Notes: generated from the letters alone by a model not told the origin. A stretch of 64,000 bases of DNA from Trueperaceae bacterium (GCA_011389865.1 JAABTL010000005.1:62001-126000), one strand, 5' to 3'; counted from the stretch's first letter, positions 1 to 9,318 are shown. Translations and numbers: made by a program.

Positions 1-363
1 GTCACCGAGGCCTGGCAGCTCGTGGTGCTGTACGGCATCACCGGCGCCACGATCGGCGGGGTGCTGCCGTCGATCTCGGCGCTGCTGGCCCAGCTGACCG
101 ACCGCGGCGAGGCCGGCAGCGCCTACGGCATCGACAACGCCATCGTCGCCGCCGCCCGCGGCGTGTCGCCCGTGATCGGCGCCGCGGTCGTCGGCCTGCT
201 GGTGAGCGGACGCGAACCCGTCGGCCTCGACTACGCGGTCGTCTTCACCGTCGCCGCCGTGCTGTTCGCGGTCACGGCCGCCATCGCCGCCTGGCGCATC
301 CCGCGGGTGCCGCGGGAGCCTCGCGTGCCGCCGCCGACCGCCGACGCAGCGGCCGCGGGGTAA
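1..363 (+). CDS. MFS transporter, C-terminal fragment (5' end outside the window)
   Basis: This reading frame is open from the first base of the window to a TAA at 361-363, so only the last 120 residues are visible. They form three or four hydrophobic segments in the pattern of the last helices of a major facilitator transporter: an Ala/Gly-rich helix with ITGATIGGVLPS, a loop with DRGEAGSAYG of the kind seen in drug-efflux MFS proteins, then a final helix before a Pro/Arg-rich cytoplasmic tail. The loop motif suggests a multidrug exporter. Substrate cannot be told from this part. The stop codon overlaps a likely -10 box (TAACCT, 361-366) for the following riboswitch transcript. Confidence 0.7.
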   Translation, partial: VTEAWQLVVLYGITGATIGGVLPSISALLAQLTDRGEAGSAYGIDNAIVAAARGVSPVIGAAVVGLLVSGREPVGLDYAVVFTVAAVLFAVTAAIAAWRIPRVPREPRVPPPTADAAAAG

Positions 364-370
364 CCTGGGG

Positions 371-450
371 GCGTCACCAGGGGTGCCCCCGACGAGGGGG
401 CTGAGACACACCCTCGGAACCTGAACCCGGTCGTGCGGGCGGAGGGAGCG
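371..450 (+). promoter_or_regulatory. TPP (THI-element) riboswitch controlling thiB
   Basis: The conserved THI-box parts are present in order: GGGGTGCCC near 380-388, CTGAGA at 401-406, ACCCTCGGAACCTGAACC at about 410-427, and the closing GGAGGGAG at 441-448. It starts just after the MFS stop codon, with TAACCT (361-366) as probable -10 box. Downstream, CGGAGG (456-461) and CCTCCG (465-470) can form a GC-rich hairpin ahead of the thiB ribosome-binding site (GGAAGGA, 492-498). This could serve as the expression platform. Binding of thiamine pyrophosphate is expected to reduce thiB expression. No second THI element was found before thiP at 9571. Confidence 0.93.
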
Positions 451-506
451 TGACGCGGAGGCCGCCTCCGTCCCTCCCCGCCGACGCGGGCGGAAGGACG
501 GAACCC

Positions 507-1562
507 ATGCGCCCTCGCCCACGCATCGCCCTGATCACCCTCGCCCTCGCCGCCTTGGTCGTGGCCCCCGTCGGCCTCGCCCAGCGGGTCGTCCTGATGA
601 CCCACGACAGCTTCGCCGTCTCCCGCGACGTCCTCGACGCGTTCACCGCCGAGACCGGGATCGAGGTGGAGCTGCTCGCGGCGGGCGACGCCGGCGCCGC
701 GCTCAACCGCGCCGCCCTGACCCGGGCGCGGCCGCTCGCCGACGTCCTGTTCGGCGTCGACGAGGGACTGCTCGCGCGCGCCCGCGCGGCCGAGGTGTTC
801 GAGCCCTACCGCTCGCCGGCCCTCGACACGGTCGACCCCGCCTACCGCCTCGCCGACGACCACCTCGTCACGCCGATCGACGTCGGCTTCGTCGGCTTCA
901 ACCTCGACCCCGCCTGGTTCGCGGCGAACGGGGTGCCCCGGCCGACGTCGCTGGCCGACCTCGCGGACCCCGCCTACGCGCGCCTGACCGTGGTGACCGA
1001 CCCCGCCACCTCCAGCCCCGGCCTCGCGCTGCTGCTCGGCACGATCGGCGCCTGGGGCGAGGAGGACGCCTTCGCCTGGTGGGCCGCGCTGCGCGACGGC
1101 GGCGTCGCCGTGCGCTCCGGCTGGAGCGACGCGTACTACGGCGACTTCACCCGCTACGGTGGCGACCGCCCGATCGTCCTCTCCTACGCCTCCAGTCCCG
1201 CCGCCGAGGTGATGTTCTCCGAGTCTCCCGTCGACCCGGATGCCCCACCGACCGTCAACCTCGTGTGCGAAGCGTGCAGCGTCCGCCAAGTGGAGACCGC
1301 CGGCATCCTCGCCGGCACCCCGCGGCGCGCGGAGGCCGAGCGGCTGATCGACTTCCTGCTGTCCGCGACCTTCCAGGCCGACGTCCCCGGCACCATGTTC
1401 GTCTACCCCGTCCGCAGCGGGGTCCCGCTGCCCGACGCCTTCGATCTCTACGCCCGCGTGCCCGCGCCCGAGGAGCTCATGCCCCTGCCAGAGCGGCTCG
1501 ACGGCGCGACGGTCGACGGTTGGATCGCGCGCTGGACGCGGGTGGTGCTGAGGACGGATTAG
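507..1562 (+). CDS. thiB: Thiamine ABC transporter substrate-binding protein
   Basis: A periplasmic binding protein of 351 residues. It has an N-terminal signal peptide (about residues 1-26, ending L-A-Q) followed by a family-1 solute-binding fold. The motif LADVLFGVDEGLL and the region TPIDVGFVGFNLDP are typical of the ThiB/TbpA group, which delivers thiamine, its phosphates or pyrophosphate to ThiP. A TPP riboswitch directly upstream supports the role. An upstream in-frame GTG at 450 would overlap the riboswitch, so the ATG at 507 with GGAAGGA nine bases before it was chosen. The permease and ATPase partners are not next to it but about 8 kb downstream. The two cysteines near residue 255 (CEAC) could form a disulfide. 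Confidence 0.9.
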   Translation: MRPRPRIALITLALAALVVAPVGLAQRVVLMTHDSFAVSRDVLDAFTAETGIEVELLAAGDAGAALNRAALTRARPLADVLFGVDEGLLARARAAEVFEPYRSPALDTVDPAYRLADDHLVTPIDVGFVGFNLDPAWFAANGVPRPTSLADLADPAYARLTVVTDPATSSPGLALLLGTIGAWGEEDAFAWWAALRDGGVAVRSGWSDAYYGDFTRYGGDRPIVLSYASSPAAEVMFSESPVDPDAPPTVNLVCEACSVRQVETAGILAGTPRRAEAERLIDFLLSATFQADVPGTMFVYPVRSGVPLPDAFDLYARVPAPEELMPLPERLDGATVDGWIARWTRVVLRTD

Positions 1563-1576
1563 GCCCCGTTGGCACG

Positions 1577-1599
1577 CCGGTGCGCCCCTTGCGCACCGG
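1577..1599 (+). terminator. Stem-loop after thiB
   Basis: CCGGTGCGC (1577-1585) and GCGCACCGG (1591-1599) form a perfect 9-bp stem with a 5-nt loop, 15 bases after the thiB stop. There is no T-tract, so it may be a weak terminator or an mRNA 3'-end stabiliser. Its right arm overlaps the -35 box of the next promoter. Confidence 0.5.
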
Positions 1600-1617
1600 C
1601 CGAGCCGCGAGTAACCT
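1589..1617 (+). promoter_or_regulatory. Sigma-70-type promoter for the NTF2-like gene
   Basis: TTGCGC (1589-1594) and TAACCT (1612-1617) are separated by 17 nt. The expected start near 1624 gives an untranslated leader of about 85 nt before the ATG at 1711. The leader contains GC-rich inverted repeats. Confidence 0.55.
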
Positions 1618-1710
1618 ACCGGCGACTTCACCTTGGCGCCGGTGGGCACGTCGCGATGCCCGCGGTCCACCGGGCGTGGCCGTTGCCACGGCCATCCGCG
1701 GAGATGACCC

Positions 1711-2277
1711 ATGCATCCCGAAGACGAGATCCGAGACCTTCTGCGGCGGTTTCAGGACGGTTACACACAGCGCGACGCGAGCCAGTTGGATCCGTTCATG
1801 GCCCTGTTCCTGACCGATGCCGAGGTCATCGGGACCAACGGCATCGAACCGGGGGTGGAGGAGTGGTACCTGGGGCGGGACGCCGCCCGCGCCCTGGTGG
1901 CTGGCGATTGGAAGAGCTGGGGTGACGTGCGCGTGAACCTGCCCGGTGCATCGATCCGCGTCCGCGGTGACGTGGGCTGGATCGCGGCAGCCGCGACCGT
2001 CTCACAGACGATTGGGACCGAGACCTACGCCAACTTCCTTGCCTACGTCAAAGAGTTCGTCGACGACGTCGATCTCCCCGCCGAGGAGAAGCTGCACTAC
2101 ATCCTGCGCGGCGGAGCGAACATCGTCTACGAGCTGCGGCGCGGCGAACGGTTCGTCTGGCCGCTGCGCCTGACGGCCGTCGTCGTCCGTCAAGCCGACG
2201 GCTGGAAGTTCGGCCAGCTTCACTTCTCGTTCCCCACGATCTTCTTCCCCGACGTCCGGGTGATGGCCGACGGCTAG
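1711..2277 (+). CDS. NTF2/SnoaL-like domain protein
   Basis: A 188-residue protein with an NTF2-like cone fold. It opens with an amphipathic helix (EDEIRDLLRRFQDGYTQRD), then DPFMALFLTDAEVIG, a pattern common to SnoaL/DUF4440 proteins. The C-terminal half shows the expected beta strands (WPLRLTAVVV, GWKFGQLHFSFP). Such proteins are small cyclases, isomerases or ligand-binding units, and the sequence does not fix the function. It has its own promoter and lies alone between thiB and a convergent gene. Its TAG stop (2275-2277) shares the palindrome CTAG with the stop codon of the opposite-strand gene, so the two frames end on the same four bases. Confidence 0.75.
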   Translation: MHPEDEIRDLLRRFQDGYTQRDASQLDPFMALFLTDAEVIGTNGIEPGVEEWYLGRDAARALVAGDWKSWGDVRVNLPGASIRVRGDVGWIAAAATVSQTIGTETYANFLAYVKEFVDDVDLPAEEKLHYILRGGANIVYELRRGERFVWPLRLTAVVVRQADGWKFGQLHFSFPTIFFPDVRVMADG

Positions 2278-5200
2278 GGCGCCGGGCGCTCGGCCGGCTC
2301 GACCAGCGAGCGCAGGGCCTCGACGAACCAGCCCGCCACGTCTGCCGGCGAGCGGTCGTAGAACGCCGCCCAGGCGGCCGCGGTGTCCGCGTCGTAGCGC
2401 TCGCGGCCGGCCTCCCCCACCCGTGCCAGCCAGGCGCGGCGCACCGCGTGGCCCACCAGCACGTCGACCACCAGGTCGCCGTCGAGGCGCACGCCGGGAT
2501 CGTGGGCGACCACGTCGGCCATCGTCGCCAGCGCCTCGACGCTGAGGTGCCGGTACTCGGGCGCCGGGATGCGGTGCAGCAGGTGCTCGACGCGCAGCGC
2601 GAAGTTCTTCTCGCCGGCCGTGGTGGCCGCCCGGACCGCGGCGGCGTCGATGCGGTGGCGCCTGTCGAGCTTGTCGCCGATCACCAGGCCCCGCGCGTGG
2701 CCCAAGAGCGTCCACACCCGCGCGTAGAAGCCCGTCGGCACGCGGTTGAGCGCGCCCTCGCGCTGCCGCCAGCGCCACCAACCGCCGGGCGGCGGCGCGT
2801 CGGCCGCTCCCGACACCGCGGGCGGCTGCCAGCGGATGGCGCCTCCGGTGAGCGTCAGGCGCTCGCGGGCGCGCAGGCGCGAGGTGAGGTCGTCGCCGCG
2901 CGCGAGCACGCCGTCGAGCCTCGCCGCGACCTCCGCGGGCGAGAGGTTGACGAGCCGCTCGTGCCCCTCGTCGGGCGTCAGGTCGGACTCCGCCGCCAGC
3001 TGTGCCGCCAACAGCGCCACGAGCGCACCCACGCGCAGCGTCAGCACGCCGCGGAAGCGCTCGGGGGCGCCGCGCGCGAGGTCCGCCAGCGCCACCACGA
3101 TCTCCTGCGTCAGCGAGCGGTCGCGCAGGTCGCCGCTGCCGAAGGTGCGCAGGCGCTCGCGCAGCTCCGCCACCGGCACCGGGCGCGTCAGGACGGATCC
3201 CTCGCTGTACCCCTTGGCCAGCACGACCCGCTTCTGGGCCACCAGCAACTCGTCGAGCGCGTCGACGAACGCGGGGTCGAGGCGGTCGCGGACGCCGGCC
3301 ACCGTGCGCATGACGCCCCAGGCGCCGCGCTCGGCCGCCGCCGCGTCGACCTCGTCGAGCAACTCGCCGACGCGCGCGGACCGGCCCTCGGCCAGCGGCA
3401 CCAGGGCGTCGATGCCGTCACGCCGAGCGAGTTCGGCGAGCGCGGCGGCCTGCTGCTCGAGGCCGTCGCTGCCCACGACGCGCGCGACCAGCTCCGATCG
3501 GCCCTCGCGCTCGATCGCCAGCGCGGCGTCCGGCGCGAGCGGGGCCTCGTCCTCGCCGCGCCGCAGGCGCAGGTCGCCAGACGGGCGCGTCAGCGGCACG
3601 GCGGCGTCGTCGACCCAGTCGCCGAGGTCGTCGATGCGTTCGCTGGCGGCGGTCGGCAGCAGCGTCGCGAGCCGATCGAGGCGGACCGGAACGCCGTCCA
3701 CGCGACGGGCGCGGAGGTCGGCAACCAGGGTCAGCAACGCCTCGTGCCCCGACCCGAGGTGCTCGGGCCGCAGCAGGACGGCCAGCGTCGGCCGTCCGGA
3801 CCCGCGGGCGTGTCGGTGCAGGTAGGCGATCTCCGCCCGGATGCGCTGGGCCAGCCACGCGGGGTCGTGCGCGCCGAGCGACGAGCGCGGGTCGGTGGCC
3901 ACCGGCAGGAACAGGTAGGGATCGCCGCGCAGCCGGTACACGCGGGCGGTGGCCAGCGCCCCGGGCCGGCGCGCAGGGCGCCCCGACAGGCCCAGCGTGG
4001 GGCAGGCACCGACGCGTGCCCAGGCGGCCATCAGGCCATCGGCGCGCCGCACCCGCACCGGCGCGACCTGCGCCAGCGTCTGGCTGGGCGCCCCGAGGTC
4101 GGCGAAGGCTCCGCGGACGTCGTCGTCGGTGGCGAGCAGCGCGACCTGCACCACCGGACCGCGCGGTCGCTGCACGCCGAGGTGGCGGCCGAGCGGATCG
4201 AGGTCCGACGGATCGATCAGGCCCTCGTCGAGCATCTCCGCCAGCCACGCTAGGCTCTGGGCCCACAGGAGCGGCACGTTGTCGTTCGGGAGCCGTGGCC
4301 GCGAGCCGGGGGCGACCCGCTCGGCCTCGATCTCGTCGGCGGGGAGCGTGTAGAGCTCCGGCAACAGCGGCAGGCCGTCGCGCTCGACCGCGAGCTCGGC
4401 GAGGCGCGCACGATGCGCCGCCATCGCCGGCGCGTCGCCGCGGAAGGCGGCGTCGAGCGCCAGGTAGGCCTCGAACAGCGGCCACTCGGCCTCGATGCCC
4501 TCGAAGCGCGCGAGCTCCTCGGGTTCATAGTGCAGCCGCGTCGGATCCTCGAGCGGGGTCTGGTGGCCGTCGCGCAGGAAGCGCTTGAGGCCGTGCCGGC
4601 CGCGCAGGCGGTCCACCACCTCGCGCCGGGTCCGCTCGGCGAGCGCCGGCGCGTCGACGGCGAAGGCCGGGTAGCCGACGGCGGCCAGCAGGGCGGCGTC
4701 GACCTCCTTGGAGGCCGACTCGCGCGGCAGCATCGCCTCGAGCACCAGCCGCGCGCGGGCGACGTCGTCGGGCGCCACGTGCAGCGTCGAGCGCTGCCCG
4801 CCCGCCGCGCCGTAGAGGTCGAACCCGTCGAGCGCCTCCAGCGCGGCCTTGGCCAGCGCCACCGAGCTGGCGTTGAGTTCGACGCGGCCCTGGTTCGCCT
4901 TGTCGCCGCGCTCCCAGATCCCGAAGTCGGGGCTGCGGTAGGCGTTGCCGACGTAGTGCACGAGGTTCTGTACGAAACGCACCTCGACCTCGCTCTGCAC
5001 GATCGGCAGGCCCGAGGCCGTCACCTGGGCCAACTGCAGCAGGAAGAGCGCCGTGGCGTCGACCTGCAGGTGGCCCCACGCGGCATCGCCCACCACCGGC
5101 ATGCCGGTCGCCGTCGCGTACTTCGCGTGCAGCGCGTTGCGGGGGTCTTGGTTGGCCTTGAAGGCCTCGACCTTGTCGGCCTGCCGCATCATCGCGCCGA

Positions 5201-5480
5201 GCAGGCCGCGGAAGCCGCGGACCACCGCGTGCTCGAGCTCGTAGCGGCGGTCGGCGTGGGCGTCGACGCGGCGGTACGCCAGCGCCAGCCCCCAGGGCGC
5301 CAGCAGTCCGTAGACGACGTCGCGCACCCAGGCGTCGGTGTAGTCGCCGTGGGCGTTGACCGCGGTGCTGGCCGGCAGCAGGCCGGTCACCGGATGCTGG
5401 CGGGCGAGGATGACGCGGCGGATCTGCTGGTGGAGGCGGTCGAGGGGATCGGGGGTCACGGGCGGGCGCGATGGTAGCAC
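2274..5480 (-). CDS. Phosphorylase kinase regulatory-subunit-like protein (GH15-type fold)
   Basis: A 1068-residue cytosolic protein that reads like the alpha/beta regulatory subunits of eukaryotic phosphorylase b kinase along most of its length. The first ~400 residues form the glucoamylase-like (GH15) alpha/alpha barrel. Family hallmarks seen there are ARQHPVTGLLPAST, DAWVRDVVYGLLAPWGLALAYRR, WGHLQVDATALFLLQLAQ, PDFGIWERGDKANQG and ELNASSVALAKAALEAL. The C-terminal part keeps the PhK-specific blocks REGALNRVPTGFYARVW and TAGEKNFALRVEHLL..IPAPEYRHL. There is no C-terminal farnesylation Cys. It is the last gene of a minus-strand operon, 25 nt after an ABC exporter subunit. GTG starts exist at 5480 and 5459, with no clear Shine-Dalgarno for either. 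Role unknown; a glycan-binding regulator or hydrolase is possible. Confidence 0.85.
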   Translation of the reverse strand: MLPSRPPVTPDPLDRLHQQIRRVILARQHPVTGLLPASTAVNAHGDYTDAWVRDVVYGLLAPWGLALAYRRVDAHADRRYELEHAVVRGFRGLLGAMMRQADKVEAFKANQDPRNALHAKYATATGMPVVGDAAWGHLQVDATALFLLQLAQVTASGLPIVQSEVEVRFVQNLVHYVGNAYRSPDFGIWERGDKANQGRVELNASSVALAKAALEALDGFDLYGAAGGQRSTLHVAPDDVARARLVLEAMLPRESASKEVDAALLAAVGYPAFAVDAPALAERTRREVVDRLRGRHGLKRFLRDGHQTPLEDPTRLHYEPEELARFEGIEAEWPLFEAYLALDAAFRGDAPAMAAHRARLAELAVERDGLPLLPELYTLPADEIEAERVAPGSRPRLPNDNVPLLWAQSLAWLAEMLDEGLIDPSDLDPLGRHLGVQRPRGPVVQVALLATDDDVRGAFADLGAPSQTLAQVAPVRVRRADGLMAAWARVGACPTLGLSGRPARRPGALATARVYRLRGDPYLFLPVATDPRSSLGAHDPAWLAQRIRAEIAYLHRHARGSGRPTLAVLLRPEHLGSGHEALLTLVADLRARRVDGVPVRLDRLATLLPTAASERIDDLGDWVDDAAVPLTRPSGDLRLRRGEDEAPLAPDAALAIEREGRSELVARVVGSDGLEQQAAALAELARRDGIDALVPLAEGRSARVGELLDEVDAAAAERGAWGVMRTVAGVRDRLDPAFVDALDELLVAQKRVVLAKGYSEGSVLTRPVPVAELRERLRTFGSGDLRDRSLTQEIVVALADLARGAPERFRGVLTLRVGALVALLAAQLAAESDLTPDEGHERLVNLSPAEVAARLDGVLARGDDLTSRLRARERLTLTGGAIRWQPPAVSGAADAPPPGGWWRWRQREGALNRVPTGFYARVWTLLGHARGLVIGDKLDRRHRIDAAAVRAATTAGEKNFALRVEHLLHRIPAPEYRHLSVEALATMADVVAHDPGVRLDGDLVVDVLVGHAVRRAWLARVGEAGRERYDADTAAAWAAFYDRSPADVAGWFVEALRSLVEPAERPAP

Positions 5481-5505
5481 GCGCCCGCCCGAGCCCCGCT
5501 TCCGG

Positions 5506-7404
5506 TCAGTTCAGGACGGCGTCGCCGGCCGCCACGCGGTCAGCGACCGCCGCGGCGTCGCCGACCTCGCCAGGGCCGCTGGCCACCTCGTGGCGGCCGT
5601 GGTCGTCGCCCCACAACGCCGCCATCTGCGGCGAGCGCAGCAGCACCTCGTCGAGCGTGCCGCGGGCGACGATGCGGCCGCCGTCCATGAGCAGCACCTG
5701 GTCGGCGCGCTCCAGGGCCGCCCGGCGGTGCGACACCACCAGGCAGGTGGCGTCGGCGCGCTCCTCGAACAGCCGCCGCCACAGCTCGCGCTCGGTCTCG
5801 ACGTCGAGCGCGCTGGAGAGGTCGTCGAACACCAGCAGGTCGGCGTCGCGCAGGAACATGCGGGCCGCCGCCGAGCGCTGCACCTGGCCGCCCGAGAGCT
5901 TGACGCCGCGGGTGCCGACCTCGGTGTCGAGGCCGCGATCGAGGTGCGCCAGGTCGTGCTCGAGCACCGCGAGGCGCACGGCCGTGGGCAGCACCGCGTC
6001 GCCGTCGCGGCGCCCCTGCACGACGTTCTCGCGCAGCGTGTCGGAGAAGAGCCGCGGCACCTGCCCGGTGTAGGCCGAGCGCGGCGGGACGAACCAGCTC
6101 GCCGGGTCCGCGACGACCTCGCCGTTCCAGCGGACGGTGCCCGACTCGATCGGCAGCAGGCCGATGACGGCCTTGACCAGCGTCGACTTGCCGGAGCCGA
6201 CCGCCCCCGTGACGACCGTGAAGCCGCCCCGGCGCAGCGTGAAGGAGGCGTCGTGCACGGCCGTGGCGCCGTCCGCGTGGCGCACGGACAGGTGCTCCAC
6301 GCGCAACTCCCGCAGCGGCGAGCGCGGCGGGCGCGGGTCCGTGAACGGCGGCACCTCGCCCTCGAGGTGGAGGTCGGCGTTCGCGACGACGACCTCGGGG
6401 CCCGCGCCGGCCAGCAGCCCGTCGAGGCGCTCGAAGGCGACGCCCGTGCGCTTGTGCTGCACCATCATCGCGCCGAGGAAGGAGACGGTGCCGGTCAGGC
6501 GCGGCAGGAAAGTGACGAAGAGGGCGAAGTCGCCCACCGTGAAGGTGCCGCGCTGCATCGCGCCGGCGCCGACGAGCAGGATGACGCCGGTGGCCAGGTG
6601 GACCATGTTGTCGTTGACGTTCTTGAAGACCTCGGCCAGCAGCGCGTCGCGCACGGCGGCCTTGCGGCGCACGTCGCCGAGGCGCGCGAAGGCGTGCACC
6701 ATGCTCGCCTCGCGGCCCGCGCCCTGCACCGACTGCACGGCCTGGAAGGTCTCGCCCACGAAGTCCGTCACGCGGCCGGTCGCCTCGCGCAGCGCGCGCC
6801 GCACCCGGCGGATGGTCGGCCGCAGGACGTTGGTGAGCACCAGCGTCAACAGCAGGGGGAGGAGGATCAGGCCCGTCATCGTCGGGTCGATGCGGAACAT
6901 GATGGCCAGCGCCACGACGCCGAAGATCGCCAGTCCCCAGAAGTCGATCCAGATCTCGATGTACTGCGCGATGTCGTCGACGTCGTCGCGGAAGCGGCTG
7001 ATCGCCTCGGAGGGCGAGTCGGGCAGGCGCCGCACGCCGGGGGCCGTCAGCAGGTAGGCGAGCAGGTTGCGGCGCATGGTGAGCACCAGCTGCGCCCAGT
7101 AGCTGGCGAAGACCCACACGCCGGCGCCGAGGATGCCGATGCGCGCCACGTCGACCGAGAGGGCCAGCGCGAGGAAGGTCCAGGGGCTGGTGCTGGCGGC
7201 GGCGCCGGCGCCGAGCGCGTCGAAGATGCCCTTGAACAGCACGCCGGCGAAGACCGGCAGGGCGTGCACGAAGGACCAGACGACGACGTTGACGAGCATG
7301 AGGCGCGGCCGCGACGAGGCGAGGCGCCAGGCGAGCGCCAGCGTGCCGGGGGGCGCGGCGCGGGCGCGCCGCGCCATCGAATCCGGGGGAACGGTGGTGG
7401 TCAT
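5506..7404 (-). CDS. ABC exporter subunit (TMD-NBD) with degenerate catalytic site
   Basis: A 632-residue half-transporter with six membrane helices in the first ~330 residues and an ATPase domain after it. Walker A is GAVGSGKST (about residue 400), the signature is LSGGQ (about 501) and Walker B is LLVFDD (about 526). The residue after the Walker B aspartate is Asp instead of the usual catalytic Glu. The H-loop His is kept (SHRRAAL). The partner encoded just upstream has the normal Glu, so the pair fits a heterodimeric exporter with one consensus and one degenerate ATP site, as in BmrCD, TM287/288 and Thermus TmrAB. The ATG overlaps the stop of the upstream gene (ATGA, 7401-7404). Substrate unknown; drugs, lipids or peptides are possible. 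Confidence 0.88.
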   Translation of the reverse strand: MTTTVPPDSMARRARAAPPGTLALAWRLASSRPRLMLVNVVVWSFVHALPVFAGVLFKGIFDALGAGAAASTSPWTFLALALSVDVARIGILGAGVWVFASYWAQLVLTMRRNLLAYLLTAPGVRRLPDSPSEAISRFRDDVDDIAQYIEIWIDFWGLAIFGVVALAIMFRIDPTMTGLILLPLLLTLVLTNVLRPTIRRVRRALREATGRVTDFVGETFQAVQSVQGAGREASMVHAFARLGDVRRKAAVRDALLAEVFKNVNDNMVHLATGVILLVGAGAMQRGTFTVGDFALFVTFLPRLTGTVSFLGAMMVQHKRTGVAFERLDGLLAGAGPEVVVANADLHLEGEVPPFTDPRPPRSPLRELRVEHLSVRHADGATAVHDASFTLRRGGFTVVTGAVGSGKSTLVKAVIGLLPIESGTVRWNGEVVADPASWFVPPRSAYTGQVPRLFSDTLRENVVQGRRDGDAVLPTAVRLAVLEHDLAHLDRGLDTEVGTRGVKLSGGQVQRSAAARMFLRDADLLVFDDLSSALDVETERELWRRLFEERADATCLVVSHRRAALERADQVLLMDGGRIVARGTLDEVLLRSPQMAALWGDDHGRHEVASGPGEVGDAAAVADRVAAGDAVLN

Positions 7405-9248
7405 GCGAGCTCCTCGAGCAGTTCTTCGTCGCCGTCGGCGAGCCCGAGGGCGACGCGCCGCAGGCGGGCGTAGCGGGAGTGGGGGTCGGCGGCGAGCACG
7501 GCACGCGGGCCGTGCTCGATCAAGCGCGCGTCGCTCATGATGGCGACCGCGTCGACGCGCTCGACGGTCTCGAGGCGGTGCGCGATGATCACCGCGGTGC
7601 GGCCGCGCAGCAGCCGCTCGAGCGCGCGTTCGAGGCGCTGCTCGGTGACGGGGTCGAGGCGGCTGGACGGCTCGTCGAGCACCACCAGGCCGGGGTCGGC
7701 GAGGAAGACGCGCGCGAGGGCGAGGAGCTGGGCCTCGCCCGCCGAGAGGCTGGCGCCGCCGGCGCGGACGGGCGTGTCGAGGCCCTGCGGCAGGCCGTCG
7801 AACCAGGCGCCCAGGCCGACCTCGTGCAGCGCGCCGATCAGGCGCTCGTCGGGGACGGTGTCGTCGAAGAAGGAGAGGTTGTCGCGCACGGAGGCCTGGA
7901 ACAGCTGGACCTCCTGCGTGACGAGCCCGACGCGCCGCCGCAACTCGGGGAGCGGCACCTCGCGCGCGTCGACGCCGCCGAGCCGCACGCTCCCCTCGAG
8001 CGGGTCGTAGAAGCGGAAGAGCAGCCGCGTGAGGGTCGTCTTGCCGCTGCCGGTGCGCCCGAGCAGGCCGAGGTGGTGGCCGGCGGGCACGACCAGGTCG
8101 ATGCCCTGCAGGTTTGGGTCGGCGTCGGGCTCCGCGTCGTGGTAGCGGAACGTCACGCCCTCGAACCTCACGTCGAGCGGCCCGTCAGGCAGCCGGCGCG
8201 CGTGCTCGCCGTCGACGACGGTCAGGCGGGATCGCTCGCGCAGCAGCTCGTCGACGCGGCCGACGCTGGCGCCCGCGCGCTGCAGCAGCTGCATCTGCTG
8301 GGTGATCTGCTCGATGGGCGACTGCAGCATGATGAGGTACTGGAAGACCATGTAGGCGGTGCCGAGGGTGATCGCACCGGCCATGACCAGTTGGATGCTG
8401 GAGCCGATGGTGACCAGCATGCCGAGCACGAACAGGCCGTAGCTCGAGAGCCAGACGACCGAGCGGGCCATCCAGGCGCGCCGCACGTCGTGGAAGAAGG
8501 TGCGCATCGCGTGGATGAAGCGGTGCAGCGCGTGGGCCCCGCCGCCGTTGGCGCGCACGTCCTGGATGCCGGTCAGGCGCTCCTCCACGAAGCCGAAGAC
8601 CTGGGCCGCGGCCTCGCGCTCGCGGGTCGTCGCGGGCACCGCGACCTCGCGCAGGGCCACCATCACCGCGACCTCGAGCAGCGTGAACACCGTCAGGGCC
8701 AGGCCGATCCACGCGTTCTCGAGCCACAGGACGACGAGGATGCCGGCGAGCAGCAGCAGGCCACCGATGACGCGCACCGCGAACTGGGCGAAGAAATCGC
8801 TGAGCGCGGTGACGTCGCCGTCGATGCGCTCGATCATCTCGCCGGAGGTGCGGGCCGAGTGGAAGGTCATGTCGAGCGCCAGGCAGTGCTCGAGCAGGTC
8901 GCGGCGCAGCAGGTTGGTGGCGGTCCAGCCGACCGCGGCGCCGAGCACGGTCGCCGCGCCGCCGAGCAGTTGGGTCCCCAACGCGACGGCGAGGAACACG
9001 CCGGCGAGGCCGACCAGGGCGGCGCCCGCGCCCTCGGCCAGCGTGCCGGCGGCCACGCCGGTGGCGGTGTCGATGAAGCGCCGCAGGACCTGCGGCACCA
9101 GCAGCTGTAGGCCGATGCCGACGAGCAGCAGCACGGCGAGGACGGCGGCGGCGCCGGCCTGGGGGGCGAGGTAGCGGCCGAGGAGCGCGCCGTAGCGGCG
9201 CAGGCTGGCGGTGGCCGGGATCGTGGATGTGGGGGTCGTGGCGGTCAT
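7401..9248 (-). CDS. ABC exporter subunit (TMD-NBD) with consensus catalytic site
   Basis: A 615-residue half-transporter and first structural gene of its operon. Six transmembrane helices are followed by an ATPase domain with GRTGSGKTT (Walker A, about residue 400), LSAGE (signature), LVVLDEPSS (Walker B with catalytic Glu) and AHRLETV (H-loop). The GIDLVVPAGHHLGLLGRTG block and coupling-helix region are typical of the MsbA/MDR-like ABCB group. The frame is open much further upstream (to 9953), but the ATG at 9248 was chosen. It begins just before the first helix and has GAGAGG about 9 bases upstream. The 5' leader of this operon contains a short ORF and a terminator-like hairpin. Confidence 0.88.
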   Translation of the reverse strand: MTATTPTSTIPATASLRRYGALLGRYLAPQAGAAAVLAVLLLVGIGLQLLVPQVLRRFIDTATGVAAGTLAEGAGAALVGLAGVFLAVALGTQLLGGAATVLGAAVGWTATNLLRRDLLEHCLALDMTFHSARTSGEMIERIDGDVTALSDFFAQFAVRVIGGLLLLAGILVVLWLENAWIGLALTVFTLLEVAVMVALREVAVPATTREREAAAQVFGFVEERLTGIQDVRANGGGAHALHRFIHAMRTFFHDVRRAWMARSVVWLSSYGLFVLGMLVTIGSSIQLVMAGAITLGTAYMVFQYLIMLQSPIEQITQQMQLLQRAGASVGRVDELLRERSRLTVVDGEHARRLPDGPLDVRFEGVTFRYHDAEPDADPNLQGIDLVVPAGHHLGLLGRTGSGKTTLTRLLFRFYDPLEGSVRLGGVDAREVPLPELRRRVGLVTQEVQLFQASVRDNLSFFDDTVPDERLIGALHEVGLGAWFDGLPQGLDTPVRAGGASLSAGEAQLLALARVFLADPGLVVLDEPSSRLDPVTEQRLERALERLLRGRTAVIIAHRLETVERVDAVAIMSDARLIEHGPRAVLAADPHSRYARLRRVALGLADGDEELLEELA

Positions 9249-9318
9249 GCTGGGCCTCTCGACGGTGGGGACAGGGTGGTGGGGGTGGGGGTCGTCGCGG
9301 GTCGGGGCCACAAGCGAA

